NCBI GenBank assembly: GCA_014773175.1
Contig: VXCM01000438.1
Location: forward strand, 429,421-493,420
Direction: 5' to 3'
Length of the DNA stretch: 64,000 bases
DNA from: Lucifuga dentata
Taxonomy: Eukaryota > Chordata > Actinopteri > Ophidiiformes > Bythitidae
Shown here: positions 11,855-25,396 of the stretch, one piece after another
Position numbering within the stretch: position 1 is the first letter of the stretch
How the letters are laid out: each line of letters starts with the position of its first letter
Program-made: the position numbers and the translations under genes
Notes under the pieces: model-generated
What the model was told of the DNA's origin: nothing
Database searches by the model: none
Seen by the model: only the letters and a program-made list of their open reading frames with translations

Positions 11855-12458
11855 CACGAACATGCCAAAGTTTGGAATCACCCGTAATTTTTAAATGTTT
11901 TTTTTTTTTTTTTTTTTAAAGAAATTGATGCTTTTATTCACCAAGGTAGCATTAAATTGATTTATAGCTAAGACTTTAACAATGTTGCAAATAGCTAGTA
12001 CTGCTGGAAATGACTGGTTTATAATTATTCACAAAAACAGCAAAGCCCCGTTTTCAGCAGCTACTATTAGTATTGTACTGATAGCCTTTTTTAGCGCCTC
12101 CTTAATGACATATTTAAATGCTAATTGTTATTAGAGACACCTTTGTAAGTGTGTTAGCACACCTAAAACCCATTACTCTGTCCATATAAGCAGGAAAATC
12201 ATCTTTACTTGGGTTGCACACTACTGGCATTCATAGTTCAGTTCAGTTCAGTTCTGGGTTCAGAAATGGCCAAAACCAAACAGCTTTCTCCAGAAACACA
12301 TCACTCTATATTGTTGTTTTGCGAAATGAAAGTTATTCCATAGGTCAGATTTCTTGCAAAGGTGTCCACCACTGTCTTGAGAGAAAAGGACAATTTGGAT
12401 CTCACCAGGACAGGAAAAGAAGTGGAAGGCCCAACTTCCAAACGTTTGAACTCTAGTG
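11855..12458 (+). mobile_element. internally deleted Tc1-like transposon with a transposase N-terminus remnant
   Basis: This 604-base element is flanked by TA at 11853-11854 and 12459-12460, with diverged terminal inverted repeats: left CACGAACATGCCAAAGTTTG, right end reverse complement CACTAGAGTTCAAACGTTTG. Full Tc1 elements are about 1.3-1.7 kb. Inside, an ATG at 12266 opens MAKTKQLSPETHHSILL, which resembles the start of the Tc1 paired-type DNA-binding domain, then hits TAG at 12341. In another frame, about 12390-12440 encodes GSHQDRKRSGRP, resembling the GRPR-containing linker of the same domain. The catalytic DDE region is absent: sequence passes almost directly to the right terminus. 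It is dead and non-autonomous. A poly-T run lies at about 11900-11918 in the left arm. Confidence 0.85.
12266..12440 (+). pseudogene. Tc1 transposase DNA-binding domain remnant, frameshifted and truncated
   Basis: Two frames carry the two halves of the N-terminal helix-turn-helix region described for the surrounding transposon. A stop at 12341 and at least one frame change separate them. No catalytic Asp/Asp/Glu segment follows. I have not reconstructed the ancestral protein. Confidence 0.75.
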
Positions 12459-12745
12459 TATGAGATTTCTTTTATTCATGCTTAACTAGTAAGAGTTCAT
12501 ATAAACAGCCTTAAAGTCTTTTTCTACTAGTTTTAATGACAAATATTTGTTGTGGCTAAGTTTTTATGCTCGTTTGTGGAAATCCTACTGAGGAATTTTC
12601 ATTTATTATTATGTATTTATTATTATTTCATGTTTATTCATTTTATTTATTAAATTTATTGCATGATACTAGTAAACTTCAGTACATTATGCTCTGTGTG
12701 TGTGAGAGAGAGAGAGACAGTTTGTACCACATTTTGTATGTTTCT

Positions 12746-12746
<1 letters not shown>

Positions 12747-12790
<44 letters not shown>

Positions 12791-12795
12791 TTCTT
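12747..12795. repeat. (CT)n microsatellite
   Basis: About 22 CT units with a TT interruption near 12781, about 300 bases downstream of the Tc1 remnant. A short (GA)5 tract lies at about 12704-12717. Confidence 0.95.
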
Positions 12796-13249
12796 CCAGT
12801 TCAATTCCTGAGTTACATATTTCCAGTTTCAATCATACTGTATGTTTTCTCCCCACAGGGACTAACGTACGAGGCTAATGTAAACCTCAGAGCAACCTGT
12901 GCAATCTCAAACTTAAAAACCAACACGATTCTTGCTTTGTCTTTCTCCATGAAAAAATAGATTATATAAATGGTGGAATAATACAGGATTTGTTTTACTG
13001 ATGTCTATCTAGTCCCAAACAGGGATTATTCTGAAGAGAAAACCGCTGGTTGAATAGAGATCAGTGCCTTAGATCACTAAGTCTAACTCAGAAACACACA
13101 AAAGCCTAAAAACGAGTCTTTGATCCTTACGGTAGCAGAGGGGACCGCATATGAAGAGTGTGTTTCTGAGTATTTCTGAGTGTGTATCTCTGCACGTTCA
13201 TCCGCGTGTGTCCTTTTAGTGATCTGGGTCACCTCTGCCTCTTTTCCAG

Positions 13250-13407
13250 CCGTCCAATCTCTGAACAGCCTGAATGACCAGATCGCACAGTTCATGGTGA
13301 GCAGACCTTGTAGCCTGGCCGATGAAGACGAGGCCTTCATCCCTGGAGAGAGGGACACCTTGAGGAAGTCCATGACCTTGATGAGACACCTGCTCGTCGA
13401 TGCACAG
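13250..13407 (+). CDS. kazn: kazrin, upstream coding exon of the long N-terminal isoform (partial gene)
   Basis: This is an internal coding exon of 158 bases. It is preceded by a strong pyrimidine tract ending in TTTTCCAG and followed by CAG|GTACAA. It enters with two bases of a split codon and leaves in phase 0. It encodes about 52 residues, beginning VQSLNSLNDQIAQFM, then an acidic linker (DEDEAF), then an amphipathic helix ending LMRHLLVDAQ. There is no stop in this frame. The phase-0 end joins in frame to the exon at 33704, giving a continuous helix (LLVDAQ-GKILKMMEDNKQ). On that basis I assign it to kazrin, a coiled-coil protein that binds periplakin and acts at cell junctions, the cytoskeleton and endosomes. 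The exon that supplies the start codon is not visible in the upstream 13.2 kb, so it probably lies outside the window. I do not recall this segment from the short human isoforms. The gene assignment therefore rests on splice phase and helix continuity, not on recognised identity. Confidence 0.72.
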
Positions 13408-16400
13408 GTACAACAACTGCCCAAAAAAAGGTCAAAGGTCATAAAATGAGCACTACTCTGTTTATTCAGCGCTATTTTTAGTGAGAAATTTCAAATTGTT
13501 CAGCCAAGAGGTGCATGAATTGCACATATCACTAGATGACATATACTAGTAATTTTAATGAATAAACCCAGGTGTGCAAATGAGGATATGACACCTTTTC
13601 AGTATAAGGAGATGCACAAATTGTCCCTGCCAGAACCTTTTTCCCTCAGACATAGTGTGGGTTAGTTTTACTCAGTGTGATTTTATAAATTGAGTTTACA
13701 GAGCTAAATGCTCTAAGCTTCACATTGCCAGTCTGATTTTAGTCTGATGACTGAGCAGTGCTCTCATTTGCTGTAACATCTGTACCTTCCAGCACCTGAC
13801 TGGATGAACGTGCCGCTGGCTGGGCTCTTCTTGTTTAGCTTCATGTTTTAAGTCTTGAAAAACAGGCTAGATGTTCCCTTGAAACATTCAATTTTGTCCA
13901 ATCTACCCACTGATATTAGGCTGTGAATAAATTTTACTCAAGAAAATAAGTACTTTTGCCAAATAATGCTCAATTTTTTGATCTGCAATGTCTAGCTGGA
14001 GTAGTTATATGTTAATGAGTTGGTGCTTATTTAAAATATAAAACTGCCTGCTGTTGTCATTATACACTTAACAACTCCTGACACATAAACTATCCTAGTA
14101 GTTTGCTGATCAGGCCACCTTCCAGTTGCTGCCATTAATCTTTTTGCGTGTGTGTGTATGGAATTTTTCTAGACAAATATTTCATTCACTAAGGTCTCGG
14201 TTGGTTTTATGAATCTAAAATGCTATGATAAGTTCTGAAAGTAGATTTTTTTCCTCTCTTGCATACCTGCATACCTTTGCATATAAATAAGTACCTTTAA
14301 CTTTAATTTTGCCCTCCCTTCAATGATGTAAGGGCAAAGTGAAATAAAGAAACTGACACGACTGTTTTCCCATAATGCATTGTGTCTTTGTGAATTGCTG
14401 CACAGGACTGATTGTTTTCCACCCAGAGCAGAAATGAAGGCTTTGGAACACAATCACAGCAGTGTGAGAACTTTCTACTTTGGCAGTTTCAGTCGTGAAC
14501 TGCCTGCTATTCATCCTCAGGATGCATGTAAGGGAAAAGTTTGCATCTTTGCCTTTTCTTTATGGTTACATCCAGAGCTTTATGGGTGGTTGTGGATATA
14601 AAACATGTTTTCATTCAAAAACATACCAGTATAATAAAATCAATACTTTTCCCCTCTCTGCTTTGCTTCGGATGAGCTGATAATTCATCCTTATAGTTTT
14701 CCGAACTTTTGTCATCTTATTTATATTCCACGCATGTCTTGATGAATGTAAGATGAAACTTGACACAGTGATATATTTGGGTCATCCATTCGCACCATCT
14801 CAGACTTGAATGATGGATACGGAGTCCCCCCACCATTCTCCTGCAGATATTTTCTTAGACACGGTGCAGTGTCATTGATTAAAGGGAAGGTAATTCAGCA
14901 AAAGGCCATTGCTTTCACCTCAACTCAGCGGTATGCAAGCTGGAGTGAAAGATTGTTAGCCTGCAGTCAGTTTTTCTGTTCCTCAGGAATATAGCATTGG
15001 GAGGTGATGGATGAGCAGGAATCTCAGCCATGGATGGAGTGCCGATTATCACCCCAAGAAGTTGTAGTTATAAAAAGTTTGCCGGTGGTTCAATGTTAAC
15101 TGAAGCGTTCATACACCAATCAGCATGATGGATTTCTCTGCCTGTTGGCCTTGTTTGTGTCTCACAGTACACCCACAACCTTTACATGTTCTCCAGTTTT
15201 CCCCTGAAATAACGTGTCATTTGGAGTCGGCTGAGGGTTTGTGCCATGTGTTGGACAGTTGCTATGGTGACATGTTTATTTACACTGAGGCTAGAGCTAA
15301 TTCCAGAGGTAGGGGAAGATTGTCTGCCCCCGACCGTGAGTCACTGTATGATATTCACCATATCAGAGCAGCAGGATTGAATACGGTTTCAGGATCCCTG
15401 TCATCAGTCAGACTACAATAGACCCGCAAAATAATTGTAGCCAGATAATGCATCAGATTTCTTTGTTCTCAAAGTCTCGAGGTCAATGTCAAGAGTGATC
15501 TCATCCCACATAGAGAATTCTGATTTGCATTCATGGAAAGTAGAGTTGCTGCTTTCAGATGGAATATGACATTAGTTTCCCCCTTTTTCTATGTATATCA
15601 GACAAGGCAATTCACCAGTGTTCTCTGATGTCCAGTATTTAGTGCTTTTGGTTACTTATATCACTGAAATGTAAGAATAAAGGCCATGCTGACGATTCTT
15701 GTCAGCGAAGAGAGAGACCTTGATGTTTTTTTTCTATGTTGTTTATGTCTTTTGAAAACATTTCTGAGATCAAATGGTTTTAGTTTGTCTGTGGGAAATA
15801 TCAGCATTAAAATTTCAAGTCTACGACCACTAAAAGGCATAAAATTAATTTAGAGAGGATTTGAATAGTTTCTCTTTGAATGCTGTCCCAGAATTGATTG
15901 GCTCATTTGTCATTTGCACAGATGAATTATTTATGTCCTCGCTGCTGTGCTGGGGTGACTAATCAAATGCATTTCAGTGGGTGTGGAGGCTGTGAATTGA
16001 TGTAATGGAACGTTGCACTGCATTAGCTACTTTGGTCGCGGAGTCAGTGGGATTACAATAGGGCCCCAAGGGCGTGACAGAGGAGTCATTGCTCAGTATC
16101 CAAAATATGGTCAGAAGTAGCCATCCATTTATTTAAAATAGGAGTCATCTTCTCACTACAGGACAATGGATCAGTTCAGAGCAAATTACGATCTGTGCAG
16201 GTCAGAAACCTCAAGCAGAGTAGCACCATCAAAAAGTCTGTTTGTGGAAATCTGCACAAACACAAACACTCTTCCTGAGTGCCCATCAACATTTCTTGGT
16301 TTTCATGAGAACATAATTGATAGTCCACAGTGGGCGGTTTAGATCAGAGAAAAGGAAGTGATTATGGTAGTGATGGGAAATTTAGACAATCTGCAGAGTC

Positions 16401-19400
16401 ATTGTTTGCCTCTCTCACTCTTACAATTAACAGTTGATCTTTTCCCTTTTCTTACCAGTCACACAGTCTAAAATAAAATCCTTATTATTTGCATAAAACC
16501 ACTGGGATGAAACAAAGGCTTAGCAAAACAATGTATGATGTGAAATGAAACTGAAAATATCATAACAGGCAGAAATTACAGCTTATTGTGGCAGAGCAGC
16601 CAGCTGCCACTGTTGTCATGTAATTTACAATGATGCCACGTCCACCCAAATTCATCATTGATCACTGAATAATTAAAGAAACAATATGAGCCCAGAGTAG
16701 AATAGATCATGATGCTGGATTAATGATCCTGTAAGGCTTGGATCAGATCTGTTACATAATGAACTAATACTATTTGACACAAAGAGATGGCCGAAGACAG
16801 AAAGAGATACAATCAAAGAAAATGACAGAGAAAGAGATTAAAGGTTATTCAGGGATTGTAAGCAGTCATTTAGCTTCAATGCCTCATCCTCAAGCAAAAT
16901 CCATGATTTAGGTTTATTTTTAATCAGTCATTTTGAGCCTCCATCTCCAGTACAGATAAGTTATCATTTATAACTAGTATTTACATGATGCTGTTTTTGT
17001 ACAGTAAGTGTTTCTGGTGAATGTTCATTCCATATTCTGCTGGAGGAAACTGGTGCTTTTGTTTCATGTCTCATTTAGAGATTTTCTTATATGGAGATGA
17101 TGTAACCGTAATGTTTCGCATCTATTTTAATATTACTTCCTCTGATATAGCGGGAGCTAAAGTGGGCTGCACTTCAAAGAGCTGGGCTTGCTCTTTTTCA
17201 GCCACTGCAGTTTAAGCCAGGAGTTCTCTCTCAGCAGTCTCTGCCTTTCTACCCACTCTGTAACACCAGCAGACCAAAATGATAAATGTGTACAAGTAAA
17301 ATATTATCCATATTGGTATTTACTTCAGAGAAACTTTTTAAAAACATGCCGTGTGTCGCTTTAGATTTACATTTCCTGATTCATTATGACAGATGACATT
17401 GGTTTTCACTGACATTGCTGTTTATGCAGGCAATCATTTTTCCCAGGCTCCTTCATATTATCCACCCACCATCATTTCTCACCAATCAAACATGAAAAAC
17501 ATGTCTGTTTTTCTACAAGAAGAGTGCCTTGTTAAGTGGATGAAACTTGAACTGTGGATATTTTAAGATGACAATGCAGCTTCCATCAGATGAAATTTCA
17601 ATTTCCAAATTATTGGACTTCATCATCCTTCAGACCTCTGGACACCATCTGTTGATGCGGTTCAAGATATTTAAGTCTGGCGTGTTTTAGGGCACATGTT
17701 TCTATGGAAACCCAGGGCACTGTCACAAAGCTGATGCGAATCACCACACGCATCCTTCTGCAGATCAAAGGTGTTCACCTCAATTTCACAGGGAGTTTGG
17801 GTGATATGAAAAGGCCTGTTTCTCTGTCAATCTCTTGCTGAGGGACAGACAGTGTTTGTTCCCTTTGGAGCCTTTTGTTTGTGTCTGGCTGATGCTAATA
17901 AGATTGACACGCTTATGCAGACACTTGGGCATCAGGAGACACGTGTCATTCAGTGACTTCACTTGTCCAACATAAACATTTTAAAGGTCTGCTGAGATTT
18001 TCACAGTAGATACATCAACCTTCTAGTGGATTCTGTTTTGACTCATTCAGAGGATCAAAGCTCAAACAAACCCATTGGTCTGTTACTGAGCTATTTGCCT
18101 AGTTTCCTTGTGGCACTGCTACTCCAAAGGACTGAAACTTGAATTATTCATGAGGAAAAATTAGCTACTGTGCACACAGCAGACAGGAGTGAGCAAAATA
18201 ATGTGAGATGGAGAAGCATTTCCATGCCTTCTCTTTCCCATATCTCCATTTTCACATGCCAGCTCTGCCTGTACAGTTATTACTGTCGTCCATGCCATTT
18301 TGATTACTGACTTGCACAAATCCTCATCAAAGGCAGAATTTCTGCAAAGACGAGTGGAGTATGGAATCAAAGCTGGACCTTTGTTATCAAAGCTACTCCG
18401 TTCCCTTTTGACCTGAAATGAGCTTTAAATGCTCCCTGCCTTCCCAGCTCATGGGGCGGTGCAGGAAACTAAATGATTCTCCCTTCTATCTGATTTCCTG
18501 CCAGAAGCAATCGCTCTGAGGAGGTGGAACAGGCAGGCACCGAGCCCAGAACTGCTCCACACTTCCTCAACACATATTTGAAGAAATATCCACCTGAACA
18601 AAGGATTTTGTCTCATATTCAGTCCTAAGAGGGTCATTTCTGTGAATCCAGTAAATAAACTTTTGACAATGTGGTGTGACACAGAAATGGATGAAATAAC
18701 CTAAACACTTGAATGCTGGTGAAAAAGGAAGGAAACTTCAATAAATGCAATCACTGCTACAAAGATGGGTCATATTAGAGTGTATGCTAATTAACAGCAT
18801 AGTCAGCTGCCTGCAGTATACCAATTACAATGACTTATTTACTTGTTAACTTAATTCTAATGTTCAGTTTCAGAAAAGAATCATACTCAGCTTTGGTGAA
18901 TTTGTACATGCAAGAAATCATCAATGCATTAAACCATACAAAATGATAAAATAAGCTGTTTTAAATGAATAAGAAGAATAAGAAGTTCAGAAAAAATCTC
19001 TAAAATAGCTAATGTGTAACAGTAACATTATAAATACATTTTTAATTAAAGCAGTATCTTCTTATTTGAACGGTAAATACATGATTGTTAATTGGAACCA
19101 TCTAATGACTACAGTAAATACATTTTACAGCACTGGCTAACTTAATCGCATAACTCAGAAGAACACTGCAATTTGATGCCGAATTTGAGAGATAGTTACA
19201 GTAGTACTTGCTGAAAAAAAAAAAACTTTCTGCAGTTTAATTCCAGTTTTTCCTGCTTTAAATTATCATTACAGTCCCTCTCTGCAGGTTTAATGTAGGC
19301 TGAAACCAGGATTACAAAACAGTACAAATAATCTGACATTTAAGACACCAAATATATCACAGAAAAAAACACATAACAGTAAATATGACATCATGTCAGA

Positions 19401-19413
19401 TGGTTCATGTCTT

Positions 19414-19427
19414 GTGCCCCCTGATGG
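19414..19427 (-). promoter_or_regulatory. CTCF-like core motif, minus orientation
   Basis: The reverse complement CCATCAGGGGGCAC matches CCASYAGRKGGCRS at 13 of 14 positions. Position 4 is T. Sequence match only. Confidence 0.3.
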
Positions 19428-22400
19428 TATTCATATGAATTACAGTGTTAATTGTGTTCCAGTTTTATAATCTGTCCCTGTAATCTGGAGTAATGCGCAG
19501 TCAAACAGACTCTCTCTCAGGCTGGAGTCCTTTGTGTACTAAAGGATCGGGAACAAGAACCACCAGTAAACCATCAGTGCTGAGTACTGGTGCTCAGGAT
19601 CAGCCAACAGCTGCAAGCTTCTCCACCGTTCTACTTCTCATGGGTGTAAACACAGAGATTCACATTATACAAACACACCTAGGTCTCCATCAGATTATTG
19701 CCACGTCACAGTCCCATATTGTACAGAATATATACTATTGTGGTTTATTTGTGCGCTCTCAGGCCCTTTGGGTTTCTGTGAGTCAGTTTCTGTTTCATGT
19801 CTGATAAATCTGTAGTGGTTTCCCGGTTTCTCAGATATTGAAGGAGAAATGGCGGCAGAAATAACTTCTAGCACTATTCACTTCTAGCTTTGAACAACTG
19901 ATCTGCCACTTCTATGCATGTTGCATCAGGACACTAGAGCCAAATCATTTAAAAGATGTATTAATAGACTAAATTTGCAGTGTGGAACAGGTTGAGATGT
20001 ATGTATGTATGTAATCTTGTTTTAATTAGTTTGTCGCCTCCTATTAATGCAAATGTTACAGTACACACCCCCACTTTGCAGCTGTTACTGCTCTGCATCA
20101 CAAAATCACTCATGTTATAGAATAAATACATGACACTGCCATCTGTTTTTATGGAGGTGCTACAGTAGAAGCCTACAATGAATCTTGTATATCACTTCCT
20201 ATGCTGAAGCAAACTACGGCAACATCCACAGAGATGCATAATTCAGCCTTTAAACCTTAAATCTGTGGAAACAAATCTTGGCTGCCTCATATTTGGTTCA
20301 TTTAAATACTTCATTCTGCTGGAATCTCAATAATTTGCACTCAGTTCTCCATATTGCTTATACAGCAGGTGAGTGTTACTCAATCTATCGACTGATTGGG
20401 GATATTACTACATTTGCTTAAGTACACATTGTGAGAACCAAGGCAAAGCTCCTGTTTGCCTGTTTAGAAACAAAGAGGGCAATTTATAAAACACAGCACC
20501 AGATTTAGTGTGTCCACAAGCAATCATGTCACACACAACCATCATGCATGTTCCCTCATTCATAAAGCCAGTTTCTGGCCTCTTTTAGCGTTTGCCTTGG
20601 AAGAGGCATTACTACGGTAATTCCTTATTTCTACGTTGGGGAAGCAATTCATAAAAGATACTGTCATGCAGTAATTACAATCTGTTTCAGTCTGGTGGTA
20701 AATTTCAATGCTAAGAAATCTGCCGCATATGAGTTAGTGATCAATAAATTAAATATTTAAGCTCATTCAGTTGATCAGACAGTGTATTTAAATGGTGAAT
20801 TTTGATCTGATCTCACACACATTCTGGTGGCTCTGTGTCTCTTCTTCAAGCCTCATCTGCTGCACTCTTTGTTTGTGTGTGTGTGTTTGTCTATTTGTCA
20901 ATATCTATCTATATCTATCTATCTATATGTCTCTCACCTACGTGACAAACACACCACCCACTGGACTCCCAGTGTGTGGATCTCTTATCTCTCTTAGTAG
21001 TATTGGTCTTTTTAAATATGAAGTGCTAAAGCATAGAAATTTATGTTTCCTGATTTTAACGCATCATTTTTGCTTTGACATCAGGGGAAGTTCAGTGTAA
21101 TGTGTGGCTCTTAAATATGAAGCAGGTCATTAACATGCTGATCTCCACTGGCTTTTACCTGAGACACACCTTACAATAATGTGTTGGTAATTGGACAATG
21201 ATGCATTGATTAACGTAAATTATGGCGCTTATTTAGTGTGATGCTTTGTAGTACTGTGATTTTTTTGACGAAGTATCCCTTAGAGTCCGCGATAATGTGT
21301 CTTCAAGTGATGAAGGGACAGATTCATAACATGCTTTCATAGGAAAGTCAGGATTGTGCTCTCAGAATTTATGAATGTGTCCTTATACCAGCTTCAGTAA
21401 TTTATTCTTGATGAACATGTCACAGGAAAGTGTGTAAACTGGAGCTGATTATGTGACTGATTATGAGGATGAATAGCAGTATAACATGAATGCAACATCA
21501 GCTTCACTTCTGTTTGTGAGTTTGACTCTATTATGTAGAAAAGGTCCTATTTTTAACGACATGTAAAAACCAGAACAGTGTCAGCACAACTGGAATATTT
21601 AATCTCCAACATTCCATCTGTGCTTTAATGCCATGTTTACAATGTTGGCTGTCGTGCTATTTAACAATGCTCTACACAAGCAAAACTATATAAGCAGATC
21701 TTTATTTTTTAACATTTCTATTGATTTTTTATTCACATATGCTGCATGTCTTGGGAATGTAAGAAGAAATCAGAGTATCGGGGAAAACCCACATGGACAT
21801 ACAAACTCACACTACAGAAAGACATTTGGCTTAGCTCTTTCTGCTTATTTTGGCACACTGTCCCCTCTTATATTTACACTCCTTGGTTGTAGCTCATCAG
21901 TTTCTGCACACCAATGCCAGCACATGTTAAACATGAAGAAACTAAAACACAAAGATTAACAAAGAAAGCACTGCCAAATTTAAAGTGTATAAAATAGGAT
22001 GAGAAATGTCCTACATAGAAGCTCATTATTAAAACCTAATTTAAATGTTTTCTATAAGCCTGTTACCAAAATGGAAGCAGTTGTGTTGATTGTGTCATGT
22101 ATGTGTTGTTGTGCAATGAATCATGTTCTTAATGTGCTAATTTTTACATGCTCATGCTTGTTAGTATTCATGAGGATAATTATACCTTCTAGAGCTCTCC
22201 TTGACTCCTAACCTGAATCCTCTTATATTCTGCTGCATGTATGAAGTTGTTAGCGTGTGATGTGTTCGGCTCTGCCTGGATGCTCCACTTTGCAGTTTGC
22301 GTGCTTCACTGAGAACGTTTTTCTGGGATCTCAGTGGAAAACCTATCAGGATGCACAAATCAGACATCATCTAATACTGCTGTCGCTGCCAGATTACTGA

Positions 22401-22451
22401 ATCTTATCATTTTACCCTGGAGAGCTATTCTCCTCCGTCATGAATCTTTGT

Positions 22452-22454
<3 letters not shown>

Positions 22455-22482
<28 letters not shown>
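22455..22482. repeat. poly-T tract (T28)
   Basis: This is an uninterrupted T-run followed by GGGGG. Nothing else is recognisable within 500 bases either side. Confidence 0.95.
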
Positions 22483-23155
22483 GGGGGCAAGCAGATGGTA
22501 TTTTAATGAACTTCACAACATATTTTAATGTGATGCTTGTACTTTTGCACCCCTGATATAAACTGCCAGGCAAATGCATGTGATAACAGCTATAAATGTT
22601 ATTCCTTAGAGGCAAGGTGAAGCTGAGTGTTTCTGTGTTTAAACGTTAATCACCCGGGGGGATTCAGGTTTGAGGTCTAAATCCACTTATGGTAATTTTA
22701 ACATTTGAAAGTGTGAATGAAAAGGACACAAACAGTGGATGCACATTGCAAAAGATTGTTTCATTATGTGCGTGGCAGCAAATGGTAGGAAGCTGCTTAA
22801 TGGATCCTGCTGTTTCTTTAGTCTTTAGTCATACCTGTCAGACCATTTATTGATTTTAAAGTATTTCTCAGTGAAATTCTGCTCATTTACCATGTGACAT
22901 AGCCACTAAAGTTAAGTTTACTTTGGGTAATGATCGAGTTGAAAATGGGCCCCAAATGGGACAATTTCAGAGCTGTTGCCCTACAATTCCCCCGACCCAT
23001 GGCTTCATTTAGTTTTCTTTTCAGAAACTGTCTTAAATTAAATTCAAATAGTCTTAAACAGTCCAGCCTGGGAATGATTATAGCAAAACTGGTGCAACAA
23101 CTGGTGTCAACAGATGAATACCAATCTTTATAGCTTGTGTAATTTCTAGACTGTA

Positions 23156-23626
23156 CAGCACTGGCCAAAAGTATTGCACACCCTGTATTTTTGTGTAAAC
23201 TTTTCTTTCTGGGTTAAAATACTTCAAATACAACAAAATTTAATGGGGTTTTTTTTAGCATTAGTAGAATAAGTACAACTGAAAAAAAAAAGCCAATAGT
23301 TCTTAATAGTGTTAAGTAGGAGTCACTTTTGACATATTGTTAAGATCTGAAGAAGAATACCAATATTATTAGTAGAGATCAAACAGGAAGTTAAAACATC
23401 TTCTTTGAGGTAGGGTCAGAGGTCAATTGGTTTTCACGTGTTTTCACTGACTTGTAGAAATATTGTAGTCATATTACCTACTCTGAAATCCAAATTTAAG
23501 TCTACAGAATAGCTGAATATTCTGAACGAATACTCAGCTACTTGTAAAACACCAATACATGAATTTTATTGTGTTTGGAGTGGTACTTTGGTAAAGTTTA
23601 CACAAAAATACTTTTGGCCAGCACTG
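23156..23626 (+). mobile_element. Tc1-type MITE, complete, with TA duplication
   Basis: This is a 471-base element between TA dinucleotides at 23154-23155 and 23627-23628. The left end CAGCACTGGCCAAAAGTATT and the reverse complement of the right end CAGTGCTGGCCAAAAGTATT form the inverted repeat typical of a widespread teleost Tc1 family. The inverted repeat resumes further in with TTTTTGTGTAAACTTT after a 14-base gap in the right arm. The interior is AT-rich and non-coding, so it depends on transposase from elsewhere. Confidence 0.92.
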
Positions 23627-23935
23627 TACTGTATTTACAATAATGGCTCAAGTTTGGATTGCATATGTAGACTACAAGGAGAAAGTAATAATGTAAGAAA
23701 GTAAATTAGATTATTAGATAGGAGTATAAAATGTTTATGTTTAGAGCCTTATGGGGTAAAAGGAAACATTACATTGAGATGTCGAGAAGTTCAACAAAAA
23801 AATTCTACAAATCTATGAATTTTGTACAACTTTTGCAAACACTGTACGTGTTTTTGTTGTAATGTAAAGCTTAATACAATTTCATCACACACTTTAAATA
23901 TTTCATCAGGGTTTTCAGACAGTGTGGACTGACTG

Positions 23936-23938
<3 letters not shown>

Positions 23939-23975
<37 letters not shown>

Positions 23976-24002
23976 TGTGTGTGTGTGTGTGTGCGTGCGT
24001 GT
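23939..24002. repeat. (GT)n microsatellite
   Basis: About 30 GT units with one TA interruption near 23969 and a GTGC-rich end. Confidence 0.97.
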
Positions 24003-25335
24003 ATGCATGCGCCAGTGTAACAGCTCCCCACTGTACACTCAAGCCTCTCTACCTCATCTGTGGTTTTATGTTTGGCCATGGTTGGTCTCTTCAGGGAGAA
24101 GCAGAATGACCATTAAGCTTTCAGAAGAGTGTGTGATGAGAAGTGGTCTTTAGGTCTTGAAGGATTGCCATCTGTTCTCTTCCAACATGGCTGTTATCCT
24201 CAGTAAACAAAGCGTCTTTGATTGTGGCTTTCAGATATGCTGATCAACAAACACTTTTCCTCCCTCTTTACTTCATCTGATTGTGTGTTTGTCTGTCACT
24301 GTTTGTCTTCCTTTTCTTATCCTCCCTGACAGAATCACATGCACACACAGCCATATTTACCCAAACACACATGCACATTCAAAGCACTTAAAGTCTTACG
24401 ACGTGCACAAACAATTTAGAACAAGAGCCACTTTAGCCACCAAGGACAGTAAATGCACAAGGATGTTTCTTAAGAGTGTGGCTACATTTATTTGGTGTGA
24501 CTGCAAAATCTTACTGGAAAGTAGGTTGCTCACATGCAAAAATGTTTAGGAACAAAAAGGAGTATTACGTTGGATCCTGTTTTCATGGATCTTAGTATTA
24601 ATTCTCTATTATAAGCCTTTACAAGAGCTCAACTCCCTGAGCCAGACCAGTTCTGGAATTCAGAGGAACTAATTTGAGATGCAGATTAATGCAACTGCAA
24701 CTCCGACAGGAACCAGCTTTTAAACTGCATTTAAATCACACGCATTTACAATTAGAATAAGTTGGAGCCATTAAATAAAACACATTATACAAAAGTAGCT
24801 CATCAGCACAGTTTGTCTCTTGAAATACATTTGCATAACTGCTTTATTCTTCATACTACAGCATATGTTAAAGAGTCATATCCACTAAGTGTAGACGGAG
24901 CGTATAACAGGTTTACAGACAGGAAAGTGAAGCTCCTTTCCTTCAGTGATGTTCAGGGATGAGTCAACCACATTTCTCTAATTAAAATAATCAAAGTCCT
25001 GCTGTCAGGTTGGCACTTTGTCAGTATTGTTGTGGCTTGTGCTTAATTGCTTTTGCATTTTAATTTTTGAGCTGCATTTGTGTGAAAAAACCTGTATGTG
25101 TGCGTGGTGTGTGTACTTATATGTGCATGACATGCTCTCCATGCACAGCAGTATCAGGCCTGGAATGCTGAAAGACTTTCTGCTGCTCTTGGTCATCAGT
25201 GTTTCTTTTACTGACTCTCCACTGCACGCTTCAGCGTCTTTCAATTTATTTTTTCAGATAACTCGGCTCCTCGCAGAGATAAATGTTGAAATATAATAAA
25301 TAACTTTGCAGCTTCATTTGCTTTGGCTCAAGCTG

Positions 25336-25338
<3 letters not shown>

Positions 25339-25392
<54 letters not shown>

Positions 25393-25396
25393 GTCT
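25339..25396. repeat. (CT)n microsatellite
   Basis: About 22 perfect CT units followed by imperfect CTGTCTCT units. Confidence 0.96.

Larger units (their letters stand above)
1..13249 (+). other. kazn: kazrin upstream intron (3' part only)
   Basis: This is non-coding sequence upstream of the first visible exon. It is AT-rich and has no CpG-island-like stretch or credible first exon. Recognisable content is limited to the repeats listed separately: fragments of the older dispersed element, TTAA-MITE copies, a deleted Tc1 element and microsatellites. The open frames of 60-150 codons here lack family motifs, splice borders and codon structure, so I treat them as chance. If the kazrin start exon were further upstream, all of this would be intron. 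If an unseen short first exon lies within it, part would be 5' flank. Confidence 0.7.

Noticed and set aside
12214..12456. Open frame of 80 codons taken as a small gene
   Set aside because: It crosses the frameshifted Tc1 transposase remnant. Only part of it (GSHQDRKRSGRP) is in the ancestral frame.
15890..16080. A stretch that looks more complex than its surroundings, as a possible conserved enhancer
   Set aside because: Without an alignment to other fish there is no evidence of constraint, and the motifs seen are too short to support a call.
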